Of a stretch of DNA of 64,000 bases, positions 24,567 to 33,775 are shown one piece after another (position 1 is the first letter of the stretch; the number at the start of each line of letters is the position of its first letter). The DNA is from Streptomyces scabichelini. GTDB taxonomy: Bacteria > Actinomycetota > Actinomycetes > Streptomycetales > Streptomycetaceae. The stretch spans positions 62,001-126,000 of the forward strand of contig NZ_JAAKZY010000003.1 of the NCBI RefSeq assembly GCF_011045015.1. The letters are read 5' to 3'. Below the pieces are notes generated by a model. It was given only the letters and a program-made list of their open reading frames with translations, was not told the origin of the DNA and searched no databases. The position numbers were made by a program, and so were the translations under genes.

Positions 24567-25319
24567 ATGGAACGCATGCGAATAGGCGGTGCGATGCGTA
24601 CGACAGCCGCGGCTGCGGCCTGTGGTGCCCTTCTCATGTCCCTGACGGCCTGTGGCGGTTCGGACGGCGGGAGCGGTCGTGCGAGCGACGCGAAGTCGAG
24701 TGACCGGCCTCGGCAGGCACAGGCACGCACCGTCGACCTCAAGCGGATCCCCGACGTCGGCGACAGGCTTCACAAGCAGATTCCCGCCAACTCCCGCCAG
24801 GTCGTGGCGGTCTACGGCGAGAGCAAGGACTCGGCGGACTCCAAGATCGTGCTCTACACCAAGTCCGGTTCCACCTGGGACCAGACCCGTAGCTGGCAGG
24901 GTCACAACGGCAAAAAGGGCTGGACCACCGACCACAGCGAGGGCGACAAGCGCAGCCCTGTCGGCGTGTTCACGCTCAGCGACGCGGGCGGCGTCCTCCC
25001 CGACCCGGGCGCCAAGCTCCCGTACACCCGGTCCGCGGGCTTCCAGGCCCCGCGCTACTGGGCCAAGTCGCACTGGCACGACTTCGACTACGTCATCGCC
25101 ATCAACTACAACCGCGTCAAAGGGACCTCGCCCAACGACCCGACCCGCCCCGAGGGCCAGTCCAAGGGCGGCAGCATCTGGCTGCACATGGACCACGGCA
25201 GCGGTACGTCGGCCTGTGTGAGCCTGCCCAAGTCGGGCATGGAGTACCTGCTGCGTACTCTCGACCCGGCCAAGGACCCGGTCGTGGTGATGGGCGACGA
25301 GGCGGACCTCAAAGCCTGA
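24567..25319 (+). CDS. L,D-transpeptidase-like (YkuD fold) lipoprotein
   Basis: About 250 residues. Several Met codons (24567, 24576, 24594) could start it and none has a strong ribosome site. The lipobox LTACG marks a lipid-anchored, exported protein. After a short linker the YkuD-like domain has GDKRSPVGVFTLSDAGG, HWHDFDYVIAINYNR, IWLHMDHGSGTSACVSLP: the Cys in TSACVSLP and the preceding His fit the catalytic pair, within a motif altered from the usual S/TxGC. Members form 3-3 peptidoglycan cross-links or attach proteins. The altered motif means activity is likely but not certain. Confidence 0.8.
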   Translation: MERMRIGGAMRTTAAAAACGALLMSLTACGGSDGGSGRASDAKSSDRPRQAQARTVDLKRIPDVGDRLHKQIPANSRQVVAVYGESKDSADSKIVLYTKSGSTWDQTRSWQGHNGKKGWTTDHSEGDKRSPVGVFTLSDAGGVLPDPGAKLPYTRSAGFQAPRYWAKSHWHDFDYVIAINYNRVKGTSPNDPTRPEGQSKGGSIWLHMDHGSGTSACVSLPKSGMEYLLRTLDPAKDPVVVMGDEADLKA

Positions 25320-25416
25320 CGAGCCCGCCATCGATCTGTCCATCGGCACGGCCCGACCAGCTCCCACCAGCCACAAGTCCAGGTCCTCAGTATCCGATTC
25401 CTATGTATCCGGGTCC

Positions 25417-26916
25417 TCAGTAGTAGTGCCGGAGCGAGGGCCACAGCCTTGACCACGGCTCGGTCGTTCCCGAGCAGAGGACGATCGCCGCGTCCTGCTC
25501 CTCGTTCTCCACACCGTGCCCGTTGTCGACGCGGGCGACCTGACGGCAGCCGGTGAAATACCGCTCGATGGCGCGCGCGTCCTCCTGCCGGACGAGGAGC
25601 ACAGCTCCGTCGGCCGAGTCCGGCGGAGGACCCCAGTCGGCGTAGCTCATATGGCCGGAATAGGGCCGGGGCAGCCCGCGTGCGGGCCCGTAGCGGTCAA
25701 GGGCGCCGGCCTCGCCGTAGTTCTGCGTGAAAATCACGGCGCGAGCCTGATCGTCCGCAGGTATCTGGGACCACCCTTCCCGCGCCGCGTCGGCCAGTGC
25801 GGGCCAACCGACCTGCTCTCCCTGTTCCTTGTTGAGCGCCATCGGTACGGCGAGCGCGCTCTGCGGCAGCACCGGCAGCGTCACCATCGCGTTGATCGCC
25901 GAGGTCAGTACGACGGCGACCACGAACCACGTACGGCCATGCCGACGCGTCCAGGCGAGGACCGGCTCGCAGCCCGCCACCAGCAGCACGATCAGCAGTG
26001 GCAGGGCGTAATATCCCTTGCCGCCCAGCCCGAGGACCAGCACACACAGCAGCGGATACGCCACGGCCGTCGCCCGGGCCCAGCGCAGCGCCGGATCGCG
26101 CCACAGCCGCAGCCACCCCGCCACCCAGACGGGCACGAACAGCGGTGAGAGATAGATGAGTTGCTCGGGGAGGAACAGGATCCGGTTCTCGGTCCCGTCG
26201 TCCGAGTTGATCCCCTCCGCGACGGTCCACTGCGGCCAGTCGTGGTCGGCCTGCCACCACAGGTTGGGTGCCGCCACCGCCAGGGCGACAGCGGCGCCGA
26301 CGAGCAGCCACGGAGTGCGCAGCACCCGCCGCGGCCCCACGGCGAGGACCGCCGTGAGCAGCGCCACGACCAGCAGCGCCACGAGGTACTTGTTCAGCAG
26401 ACCGATCCCCACGCACAGGCCGATCGCCGGCCACCACCGCCCGTCGCCGGTGCGCAGCAGCCGCAGCACCAGCCAGCAGATCACCAGCCACGCCAGCAGA
26501 TCGAAGGTCGCGGTCGACACCATGTGCCCGACCGCCAACGGCTGTGCGCCCAGACCCGCCAGCCCCGCGGCGAGCATCTGCGTCCTTCGGTCGCCGCCCA
26601 ACTCCCTTGCCAGCAACGCGACCACGAAGATGACGGCCATGAACGCGAGCGTTGCCGCGACCCGCAGCCCGACCGTCGAGTCCCCGAACAGCGCGGTGGC
26701 CGCCCGCGCGATGAGCGGCGTCAGCGGCGGCTGGTCGACATACCCCCACGCCAGGTGATCGCCCGCCGCGAGGAAGTACAACTCGTCCCGGTGGTACCCG
26801 TACCGGCCGGACAGCGCGGTCAGTAGGGCGGCGAAACCGACGGCCAGACAGGCGACCGGAACGGTGGCGAGGCGAGGTGGCTCGGCCAGTACGTCATCGT
26901 CCCGTTCCCGATCCAT
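25417..26916 (-). CDS. GT39-like membrane glycosyltransferase
   Basis: A 499-residue protein with 11-12 hydrophobic segments, started at MDRERDDDVL with GAGGGGG nearby. The first periplasmic loop has GRYGYHRDELYFLAAGDH, with the Asp-Glu pair expected at the catalytic base of GT-C enzymes (GT39/ArnT/PMT fold). DQPPLTPLIARAATALFG is the usual following motif. These use polyprenyl-phosphate sugars as donors to glycosylate proteins or lipids. The C-terminal ~120 residues are soluble (extracytoplasmic). The acceptor cannot be predicted. It is convergent with the preceding gene; the 97-base gap carries a duplicated ggtcctcagta. Confidence 0.88.
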   Translation of the reverse strand: MDRERDDDVLAEPPRLATVPVACLAVGFAALLTALSGRYGYHRDELYFLAAGDHLAWGYVDQPPLTPLIARAATALFGDSTVGLRVAATLAFMAVIFVVALLARELGGDRRTQMLAAGLAGLGAQPLAVGHMVSTATFDLLAWLVICWLVLRLLRTGDGRWWPAIGLCVGIGLLNKYLVALLVVALLTAVLAVGPRRVLRTPWLLVGAAVALAVAAPNLWWQADHDWPQWTVAEGINSDDGTENRILFLPEQLIYLSPLFVPVWVAGWLRLWRDPALRWARATAVAYPLLCVLVLGLGGKGYYALPLLIVLLVAGCEPVLAWTRRHGRTWFVVAVVLTSAINAMVTLPVLPQSALAVPMALNKEQGEQVGWPALADAAREGWSQIPADDQARAVIFTQNYGEAGALDRYGPARGLPRPYSGHMSYADWGPPPDSADGAVLLVRQEDARAIERYFTGCRQVARVDNGHGVENEEQDAAIVLCSGTTEPWSRLWPSLRHYY

Positions 26917-27034
26917 AGCGCCCCCTCGCCAACCGGTCGCACCACCGTACTGAGGAGGCAGAAACCCGTCGAGAGTGCCGTCATACGCCGAGGGCTCATT
27001 GCGAGCGGCGCCAACTCCCCGTAGAACACGGGCC

Positions 27035-28636
27035 ATGAGAAGACGGATCATCATGTCCATGCTCGCCGGAGTGACCCTCATGGCGAGCACCCTCCTCGGC
27101 GCGACACCTGCCCCCGCCGCCCAATCCGCTGATCCGCCCGCCGAGTTCGGCACCGACTGGCACGACCCCCTGACCGCCGCACCGCCCGTCACCAGACCTG
27201 ACGCGAAGTCCTGCGAAGTCACAGTCGCCGAGGCGCAGTTCCGCGACTTCACGCCCTACAAGGGCACGTACGCACCCCCGAGCGGCTGCGGTGACCGCTG
27301 GAGCAAGGTCGTGCTGCGGCTCGATGGCAAGGTCAAGGGACGGCAGTTCGACCGGCTCGGCTATCTGCACATCGGCGGAGTCGAGGTCTTGCGTACGTCT
27401 ACTCCGCAGCCCTCGCCGGACGGCATCGAGTGGTCGGTGGAGAAGGACGTCACGCGCTACAGCGACACGTTCCGGCGGAGCCAGGACGTCGAGATGCTCA
27501 TCGGAAACGTCGTCGACGACACGTATACGGGCATCCTCGACGTCAAGGTGACGCTGACCTTCTACGAGGGCCGGCCCACGGCCACCACTCCGGACCGCGT
27601 CCTCACCCTCAAGGACGGCGCCCTCACCACGCCCCGCAACAGCGAACGCATCGTCGCCGAGGTGTACGCCACGGGATCGGGTGGCGGCTGCGAGGAGTAC
27701 TGGTATCTGACGGTGCCCGACGCCGCGCCGTACTCCTGCAAGGCGGACCACGGTCCCTACCGCGAGGTGCAGATCAAGGTCGACGGCCGACTGGCGGGCA
27801 TCGCCACGCCGTTCCCGACCGTGTGGACCGGCGGCTGGTCCAATCCCTTCCTCTGGTACGTGATTCCGGGCCCGCGTGCCTTCGACATCAAGCCCATCGA
27901 GTACGACCTGACCCCCTTCGCGGGGCTCCTCAACGACGGTCGCCCGCACCGGATCGAGGTCTCCGTAGTGGGCGTTCCGGAGGGGCAGACCGGCTGGAGC
28001 GCCCCCGTGAACGTCCTGGTCTCGCAGGACGCCAAGAGCGAGCGGGTCACCGGAAAGGTGACCGCCCACAAGGTGGGCGAGCTCGCCAACTCCTCGACGT
28101 ACACGCCAGGTTCGGAGCATCGGCTGGACACCGAGGCCGGCCACCGGCTGACCGTGTCCGGGTACGTCGACACCTCGCACGGTCGCGTGACGACCACCGT
28201 CAGCCGCCAGCTGGCCAACAACTCCGTGCACCGGTGGACCGACGGTGAGAACACGGACGCCCTGAAGGCCACCTGGACCGACGACGAGACGGTCACCGTC
28301 GACGGGCGCGGACCGGCCAAGTCGACCCGCACGCACCGCACATACACGATGGACGGCGCCACGACCCTCGGCGCGGGTGACCGGCTGCGGACGGTCATGT
28401 CGCTGGGGGACCGGGCCGCGGTCGTGGAGACGAGGGGTGGTCTACGCACCGCGTGGTCACGGCTCGACGACACCTACGCGGGCGACGCGACGTATACGGC
28501 GAATGTGCCGCGCGACCAGCGGCATGCGGTCGGGACGACGAGCGAGCGCTACCGGCTGCACGGCTCGGGCGGGTGCTACGACCGGAGTCTGGTCACCGTG
28601 CAGGGGACGGTCACGGAGGACAGAAGCGGCTGCTGA
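27035..28636 (+). CDS. secreted PNGase A-like (peptide-N4-asparagine amidase A) protein
   Basis: 533 residues from MRRRIIMSMLAG, a Sec signal peptide ending at ATPAPAAQS. The mature protein begins with a Pro-rich stretch and then SCEVTVAEAQFRDFTPYKGTY, DRWSKVVLRLDGKVKGRQFD and HIGGVEVLRTSTPQP, which I recognise as the plant and fungal PNGase A-type fold. PNGase A cleaves N-glycans from asparagine of denatured glycopeptides. Bacterial members are secreted and their substrates are mostly unproven. The start codon lacks a clear ribosome site. It is divergent from the glycosyltransferase with a 118-bp gap. Confidence 0.8.
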   Translation: MRRRIIMSMLAGVTLMASTLLGATPAPAAQSADPPAEFGTDWHDPLTAAPPVTRPDAKSCEVTVAEAQFRDFTPYKGTYAPPSGCGDRWSKVVLRLDGKVKGRQFDRLGYLHIGGVEVLRTSTPQPSPDGIEWSVEKDVTRYSDTFRRSQDVEMLIGNVVDDTYTGILDVKVTLTFYEGRPTATTPDRVLTLKDGALTTPRNSERIVAEVYATGSGGGCEEYWYLTVPDAAPYSCKADHGPYREVQIKVDGRLAGIATPFPTVWTGGWSNPFLWYVIPGPRAFDIKPIEYDLTPFAGLLNDGRPHRIEVSVVGVPEGQTGWSAPVNVLVSQDAKSERVTGKVTAHKVGELANSSTYTPGSEHRLDTEAGHRLTVSGYVDTSHGRVTTTVSRQLANNSVHRWTDGENTDALKATWTDDETVTVDGRGPAKSTRTHRTYTMDGATTLGAGDRLRTVMSLGDRAAVVETRGGLRTAWSRLDDTYAGDATYTANVPRDQRHAVGTTSERYRLHGSGGCYDRSLVTVQGTVTEDRSGC

Positions 28637-28778
28637 GCCTGAACGTGTGGGACCTGACACATCCTCGATGATTTACACGTGTGTGACGTAGAGGTCTCCT
28701 GCGGTAGCAATCTCCCCCGATAGTGATCACCGCGGAATCCGCTTTCCGCATCCCAGAAGTCACTTCGGAGGAGTGCCC

Positions 28779-30236
28779 GTGCCGCCGTCTGTACCGTCCC
28801 TGCCGCGACGCGTCGCACGCATACTGCGTACCTCATTGTTCGCGCAGGTCGCCTGCGCGCTTGTGCTCGGAATCGTCGTCGGAAGGTTGTGGCCGGACAC
28901 GGCCACGACCTTCCAGCCGCTCGGCGACGGTTTCGTGCGCCTCATCAAGACCGTCATCTCGCCGCTCGTGTTCTGCGTGGTCGTCGTCGGCATCGCCAAG
29001 GCCGGCAATCTGAAGGCCTTCGGACGGATCGGGCTCAAGGCCCTGATCTGGTTCGAGGTCGCCTCCACGGCCGCGCTGCTCATCGGTCTGATCGCCGCCA
29101 ACGTCTTCGGCCCGGGATCGGGCATGAACGTCGACCCGTCCCAGCTCAACTCCTCGGCGGTCGAGGACAAGACCGGCGGCGGCTCGCTGCCGTCGACCAG
29201 CGAGTTCATCCTGGAGGCACTCCCGCAGAGCGCGATCGGCGCGTTCGCCGAGAACGCCCTGCTCCAAGTCCTGGTGCTGGCCTGCCTGGTGGGCGCCGCG
29301 CTGCTCCACCTGGGCAACACCAAGGTGCCCGCGATCCTGCCCGCCATCGAGCAGGCCCAGGAGGTCATCTTCGCGATCGTCGGCTTCGTCATGAAGCTCG
29401 CGCCGCTCGCCGTGTTCGGCGCGATGGTCCACCTGGTGGGGGAGTACGGCCTCGGGGTGATCGAGACATACGGCAAGCTCATCGTCCTCTGCTACGCGGT
29501 GGCGGCGCTGTTCCTGGCGCTGCTCGCCGTGGCGCTGAAGGTGGTCACGGGGCTGAGCCTGTGGAAGTTCGTGCGCTACACCCGCGAGGAGTTGCTGCTC
29601 GCGCTCGGCACCGCGTCCAGTGAGACCGTCATGCCCCGCCTGATGCAGAAGCTGCGCCAGGCCGGTGCCCGGGACGACGCCGTGGGCCTCGTGCTGCCCA
29701 CCGGCTACTCCTTCAACCTCGACGGCGCCTCCATCTACCTCTCCATCGGCACGCTGTTCATCGCTCAGGCCGTGGGCGTCGACCTCAGCCTGAGCCAGCA
29801 GATCACCGTGATCCTGGTGCTGATGCTGACCAGTAAGGGCATGGCGGGCGTACCGGGTTCGGCATTCCTCGCCCTGTCGGCGACCGCATCCTCGCTCGGA
29901 GTCATCCCCGCCGGCGCCGTCGCCCTGCTCCTCGGCGTGGATCGCATCATGGACTCGATGCGCGTCGCCACCAACCTGCTCGGCAACTGCGTCGCGGTCT
30001 TCGCGGTGTCCCGCTGGGAAGGCGCGCTGGACACCGAACGGGCGAAGAAGATGCTCGACGGCGAGATCGCGTTCGTGGAGGAGGACACCGAGAAGGCGTC
30101 GAAGGAGGACGCCGACAAGGCGCCGAAGAAGGACACCGGGAACACGCCGAAGGCCGAGGAGCCCGCTTCCGAGGCGCAAGACCCTGTCGAGGCCAAGGCT
30201 TCGACAGCCAAGGAGCCCGCGGGCGAGGCAAGTTGA
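28779..30236 (+). CDS. dicarboxylate/amino acid:cation symporter (DctA-like)
   Basis: 485 residues if it begins at the GTG at 28779, six bases after GGAGGA; the GTG at 28773 is adjacent to that site and is less likely. The protein has the DAACS fold: eight helices, LIKTVISPLVFCVVVVGIAK early, the reentrant serine-rich loop GTASSETVMPRLM and the substrate-binding segment NLDGASIYLSIGTLFIAQ, then AGVPGSAFLALSATAS and MDSMRVATNLLGNCVAVF. It imports C4-dicarboxylates or glutamate with sodium or protons. The last ~60 residues are a Lys/Glu/Pro-rich tail unusual for the family. An inverted repeat gcggaa/ttccgc lies at 28732-28749. Confidence 0.93.
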   Translation: MPPSVPSLPRRVARILRTSLFAQVACALVLGIVVGRLWPDTATTFQPLGDGFVRLIKTVISPLVFCVVVVGIAKAGNLKAFGRIGLKALIWFEVASTAALLIGLIAANVFGPGSGMNVDPSQLNSSAVEDKTGGGSLPSTSEFILEALPQSAIGAFAENALLQVLVLACLVGAALLHLGNTKVPAILPAIEQAQEVIFAIVGFVMKLAPLAVFGAMVHLVGEYGLGVIETYGKLIVLCYAVAALFLALLAVALKVVTGLSLWKFVRYTREELLLALGTASSETVMPRLMQKLRQAGARDDAVGLVLPTGYSFNLDGASIYLSIGTLFIAQAVGVDLSLSQQITVILVLMLTSKGMAGVPGSAFLALSATASSLGVIPAGAVALLLGVDRIMDSMRVATNLLGNCVAVFAVSRWEGALDTERAKKMLDGEIAFVEEDTEKASKEDADKAPKKDTGNTPKAEEPASEAQDPVEAKASTAKEPAGEAS

Positions 30237-30240
30237 GACA

Positions 30241-30274
30241 CGGGGCCCGGCGTACCGCTCACCGCCGGGCCCCG
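30241..30274 (+). terminator. strong terminator hairpin after the symporter
   Basis: A perfect 12-base stem, cggggcccggcg (30241-30252) with cgccgggccccg (30263-30274), and a 10-base loop. It starts five bases after the symporter stop. No U-run is seen. Confidence 0.8.
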
Positions 30275-30352
30275 CTCCGTCAGTCCTCCGGCTTCTCCGA
30301 GCCGACGCAGTCGTGCTCGCCCTTCGTGTGCGTCGCCGGGGCGGGCTGTCCC

Positions 30353-30388
30353 GCGACCCCCACCTTGGCCGCGACCCCCGCCTTGGCC
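30353..30388. repeat. two 18-bp tandem units in a possible gene remnant
   Basis: The units gcgaccccc-n-ccttggcc lie at 30353-30370 and 30371-30388. On the minus strand they read as AAKAGV and AAKVGV in a frame that ends GEHDCVGSEKPED and a stop at 30281. That C-terminus has coding-like third positions, but no start or ribosome site is visible, so it may be the tail of a decayed small protein between the terminator and the MarR gene. Confidence 0.35.
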
Positions 30389-30470
30389 GCGGCCCTCGGC
30401 GGTCTCGTCCCTGACCGACGCCCAGCCCCGCTCCGGCGATGCCGACGACGCGCAGGACCGGGAGTCGGAC

Positions 30471-30935
30471 TCAGCACCGCCGGTCCGGCTCCTCCACCGC
30501 GCCCATCCCGTCGACCAGCGTGTCCAGCAACCCCCCGAGCACCTTGCGCTGCTCGTCCGTCAAGGGCGCCAGGATGTCCTCCGCGGCGGCCCGGCGCGCA
30601 CCGCGCAGTTCCCGCAGGGCCCGGCGTCCGTCGTCCGTGAGCTCGATCCGTATGACCCGGCGATTGGTCGGGTCGGGTACGCGACACACCTTGCCGCTCG
30701 TCTCCAGACCGTCGACCAGCGTCGTCACGGCCCGGGGCACCACCTCGAGACGCGCGGCCAGATCGGTCATGCGCGGCGGTGAGCTGTAGTGCGCGAGGGT
30801 ACGCAGCAGCCGGGACTGGGCCGGAGTGATGCCGAGCCCGCGCTTCTCCAGATGACGCTTCTGGATGCGGTGCACACGACGGGTCAACCGCAGCAACTGC
30901 TCGGCGAGCAGGCCGTCGGCCTCGGGGGTGTTCAT
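30471..30935 (-). CDS. MarR-family regulator
   Basis: 154 residues. The winged helix is in MTDLAARLEVVPRAVTTLVDGLE (HTH) and the wing in DPTNRRVIRIELTDDGR, both typical of MarR. The N-terminal helix and the long C-terminal helix give the dimer. It is divergent from an ABC exporter gene, with 145 bases between, in which a 25-base palindrome overlaps a good promoter. The likely role is ligand-controlled repression of that exporter and of itself. No ligand is deducible. Confidence 0.92.
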   Translation of the reverse strand: MNTPEADGLLAEQLLRLTRRVHRIQKRHLEKRGLGITPAQSRLLRTLAHYSSPPRMTDLAARLEVVPRAVTTLVDGLETSGKVCRVPDPTNRRVIRIELTDDGRRALRELRGARRAAAEDILAPLTDEQRKVLGGLLDTLVDGMGAVEEPDRRC

Positions 30936-30960
30936 AGCGGGAACAATATCAGGACCTCGT

Positions 30961-30993
30961 TCATTGTGAGTATAGGTAACAATGAGCTATGCT
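30961..30993 (+). promoter_or_regulatory. probable MarR operator over the exporter promoter
   Basis: Perfect 7-base arms tcattgt (30961-30967) and acaatga (30979-30985) with an 11-base spacer, the length expected for a MarR dimer. A sigma-70-like promoter toward the exporter fits inside: ttgtga (30964-30969), 18 bases, tatgct (30988-30993). Binding would cover the -35 element. Confidence 0.7.
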
Positions 30994-31080
30994 CCTCCAG
31001 TCAAAATTGCCTCTCGTCCCAGCCCACCATCCATCCCGGCGCACCACCATCCGTCGTCGTCCCACATCCCGTAGGAGCCC

Positions 31081-32880
31081 ATGCGTCCCGACGAACTCTC
31101 CTGGACACCGCCAACCGCCGAGGCCGCACAGCCGCGGCAGGTGCGCCGCATCCTGAAGCTCTTCCGCCCGTACCGCGGCCGGCTGGCCGTCGTCGGCCTG
31201 CTGGTCGGCGCCGCGTCGCTGGTCTCGGTCGCCACACCCTTCCTGCTGAAGGAGATCCTCGACACCGCGATCCCGCAGGGCCGCACCGGCCTGCTGAGCC
31301 TGCTCGCGCTCGGGATGATCCTCAGCGCCGTACTCACCAGCGTCTTCGGCGTGCTGCAGACCCTCATCTCCACGACAGTGGGCCAGCGCGTCATGCACGA
31401 CCTGCGCACGGCGGTCTATGACCGGCTGCAGCGCATGTCGCTGGCCTTCTTCACCAGAACGCGCACCGGAGAGGTCCAGTCGCGCATCGCGAACGACATC
31501 GGCGGCATGCAGGCCACGGTCACCTCGACGGCCACATCGCTGGTCTCCAACGTCACGAGCGTCGTCGCCACGATCGTCGCGATGCTCGCCCTGGACTGGC
31601 GGCTGACCGTCGTCTCGCTGCTTCTGCTGCCGGTGTTCGTATGGATCAGCCGCAGGGTCGGCAACGAACGCAAGAAGATCACCACCCAGCGGCAGAAACA
31701 GATGGCGGTGATGGCCGCCACGGTCACCGAGTCGCTCTCCGTCGGCGGCATCCTGCTCGGCCGCACGATGGGCCGCTCCGACTCGCTCACCCGGTCCTTC
31801 GCGGAGGAGTCCGAGGGCCTCGTCGATCTCGAAGTGCGGTCGAACATGGCGGGCCGCTGGCGTATGGCCGTCATCTCGATCGTCATGGCCGCCATGCCCG
31901 CCGTCATCTACTGGACCGCCGGCCTGGCGCTTCAGTTCGGTGGGCCCGCCGTCTCCATCGGTACGCTCGTGGCCTTCGTCTCGCTTCAGCAGGGCCTGTT
32001 CCGGCCGGCCGTCAGCCTGCTGTCCACCGGTGTGCAGATCCAGGCCTCCCTCGCCCTGTTCCAGCGCATCTTCGAGTACCTCGACCTGCCCATCGACATC
32101 ACCGAGCCCGAGCGCCCGATCCGCCTCGACCGGGTCAAGGGTGAAGTCCGCTTCGAGGGCGTCGAGTTCCGTTACGACGACAAGAGCGGACCGATGCTGG
32201 ACGGCATCGACATCACCGTCCCCGCGGGCGGCAGCCTCGCCGTCGTCGGCCCCACCGGCGCCGGAAAGTCCACGCTCAGCTATCTCGTGCCACGGCTGTA
32301 CGACGTCACGGGCGGTCGCGTCACGCTCGACGGGGTCGACGTACGCGACCTGGACTTCGACACGCTCGCGCGTGCGGTCGGCGTCGTCTCCCAGGAGACG
32401 TACCTCTTCCACGCCTCCGTCGCCGACAACCTGCGCTTCGCCAAGCCGGACGCCACCGACGAGGAACTGCACGACGCCGCGAAGGCCGCCCAGATCCACG
32501 ATCACATCGCCTCCCTGCCCGACGGCTACGACACGATGGTGGGCGAACGCGGTCATCGCTTCTCCGGTGGCGAGAAGCAGCGCCTCGCCATCGCCCGCAC
32601 CATCCTGCGCGACCCGCCCGTGCTGATCCTCGACGAAGCGACCAGCGCCCTGGACACCCGCACCGAGCGCGCCGTGCAGGAGGCCATCGACGCCCTGTCG
32701 GCCAATCGGACGACGCTCACCATCGCGCACCGGCTGTCCACCATTCGGGGTGCCGACCAGATCGTGGTCCTGGACTCCGGGCGCGCGGTCGAACGCGGTA
32801 CGCACGAGGAGCTGTTGGAGCGCGAGGGCCGTTACGCCGCCCTGGTCCGCCGAGACGCCCAACTGGAGCCAACGAAATGA
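31081..32880 (+). CDS. ABC exporter, ATPase-permease fusion
   Basis: A 599-residue type IV half-transporter that could act as a homodimer. Six helices lie over residues ~35-310. The ATPase domain has GPTGAGKST, QETYLFHASVADNLRFA (Q-loop region), FSGGEKQRLAIAR, ILDEATSALD and TIAHRLSTI. Unlike the exporter pair at 20766-24388 all motifs are intact. It is divergent from a MarR gene and the promoter overlaps a MarR-like operator, so it is probably induced by a toxic or signalling compound that it exports. The start ATG follows gtaggagccc. Confidence 0.93.
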   Translation: MRPDELSWTPPTAEAAQPRQVRRILKLFRPYRGRLAVVGLLVGAASLVSVATPFLLKEILDTAIPQGRTGLLSLLALGMILSAVLTSVFGVLQTLISTTVGQRVMHDLRTAVYDRLQRMSLAFFTRTRTGEVQSRIANDIGGMQATVTSTATSLVSNVTSVVATIVAMLALDWRLTVVSLLLLPVFVWISRRVGNERKKITTQRQKQMAVMAATVTESLSVGGILLGRTMGRSDSLTRSFAEESEGLVDLEVRSNMAGRWRMAVISIVMAAMPAVIYWTAGLALQFGGPAVSIGTLVAFVSLQQGLFRPAVSLLSTGVQIQASLALFQRIFEYLDLPIDITEPERPIRLDRVKGEVRFEGVEFRYDDKSGPMLDGIDITVPAGGSLAVVGPTGAGKSTLSYLVPRLYDVTGGRVTLDGVDVRDLDFDTLARAVGVVSQETYLFHASVADNLRFAKPDATDEELHDAAKAAQIHDHIASLPDGYDTMVGERGHRFSGGEKQRLAIARTILRDPPVLILDEATSALDTRTERAVQEAIDALSANRTTLTIAHRLSTIRGADQIVVLDSGRAVERGTHEELLEREGRYAALVRRDAQLEPTK

Positions 32881-32923
32881 AGATATGCCAGGTTTGCCCA
32901 TCTTTGCGGGTTAGCGTGCCCGC

Positions 32924-33757
32924 ATGCAGACCCACACTCAGCCACGGAGAACGATTCGACTGACGCGCCGGGGCCGGATCGCCCTCATCGCGACCGGAGC
33001 CGTCGCGGCGGCCACCGCGGTGGCGGTCCCGCTGCTGAGCACGGACGAGGCCGAAGGGCCAATGTCCCTGGTGGTCCCCGAGGGCTGGCGGTCCAGCCAG
33101 GTGTACAAGGCCGTCGACAAGGCCCTGGCCCTGCCCGCAGGCACCACGAAGAAGTCCCTGGGCAAGGCTCGTCTCAAGCTCCCTGACGACGCGAACGGCA
33201 ATCCTGAGGGCTACCTCTTCCCGGGCACGTATCCGATCGACGAGAAGTCGACTCCGGCATCCCTGCTCTCGTACATGGTCAATACGGCGAACAAGAAGTT
33301 CAGCGGCAGCACGGTCACGGCCGGGGCAGAGCGGAACGCGATGAACGTCTATCAAACGGTCACCGTCGCGAGCATGGTTCAGGCCGAGGCGGCCACCAAG
33401 GCGGACATGGGCAAGGTGGCCCGCGTCATCTACAACCGCCTCGAACGCGGTATGCCGCTCCAGCTGGACTCCACGATCAACTACGCGCTGAACCGCACCG
33501 CGCTCCGCACCAGCCAGAGCGACACGAGGCTCAACAGCCCGTACAACACGTACCAGCGGATGGGGCTGCCGCCGACGCCGATCGCCAACCCCGGCAAGGA
33601 CGCGATGCGCGCCGCGGTCAGTCCGGCGCAGGGCGACTGGCTGTACTTCGTCACCGTCAAGCTGGGCGACACACGCTTCACGGCGGACTACTTGGAGCAC
33701 CAGAGGAACGTCGCGAAGTTCGACCGGAACAGCCGGAGCGCGACTGCCTCGCACTGA
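32924..33757 (+). CDS. MltG/YceG-like endolytic transglycosylase
   Basis: 277 residues with one N-terminal helix (ALIATGAVAAATAVAVPLL) and the extracytoplasmic YceG-like domain: GYLFPGTYPID, TVASMVQAEAATKADM, KVARVIYNRLERGMPLQLDST, then SPYNTYQRMGLPPTPIANPG. These are the MltG landmarks, including the Glu in the ASMVQAEA segment. MltG cuts nascent glycan strands near the membrane. The protein is shorter than the housekeeping MltG (no LysM part) and it is not next to ruvX or aroE genes, so it is probably a second copy. It follows the ABC exporter by 43 bases. Confidence 0.85.
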   Translation: MQTHTQPRRTIRLTRRGRIALIATGAVAAATAVAVPLLSTDEAEGPMSLVVPEGWRSSQVYKAVDKALALPAGTTKKSLGKARLKLPDDANGNPEGYLFPGTYPIDEKSTPASLLSYMVNTANKKFSGSTVTAGAERNAMNVYQTVTVASMVQAEAATKADMGKVARVIYNRLERGMPLQLDSTINYALNRTALRTSQSDTRLNSPYNTYQRMGLPPTPIANPGKDAMRAAVSPAQGDWLYFVTVKLGDTRFTADYLEHQRNVAKFDRNSRSATASH

Positions 33758-33775
33758 GCCGAGCTTCGGTCATTT

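Noticed and set aside
28732-28749. Inverted repeat gcggaa/ttccgc before the symporter
   Set aside because: Only six-base arms, common at this GC level; mentioned with the gene but not listed as an operator.
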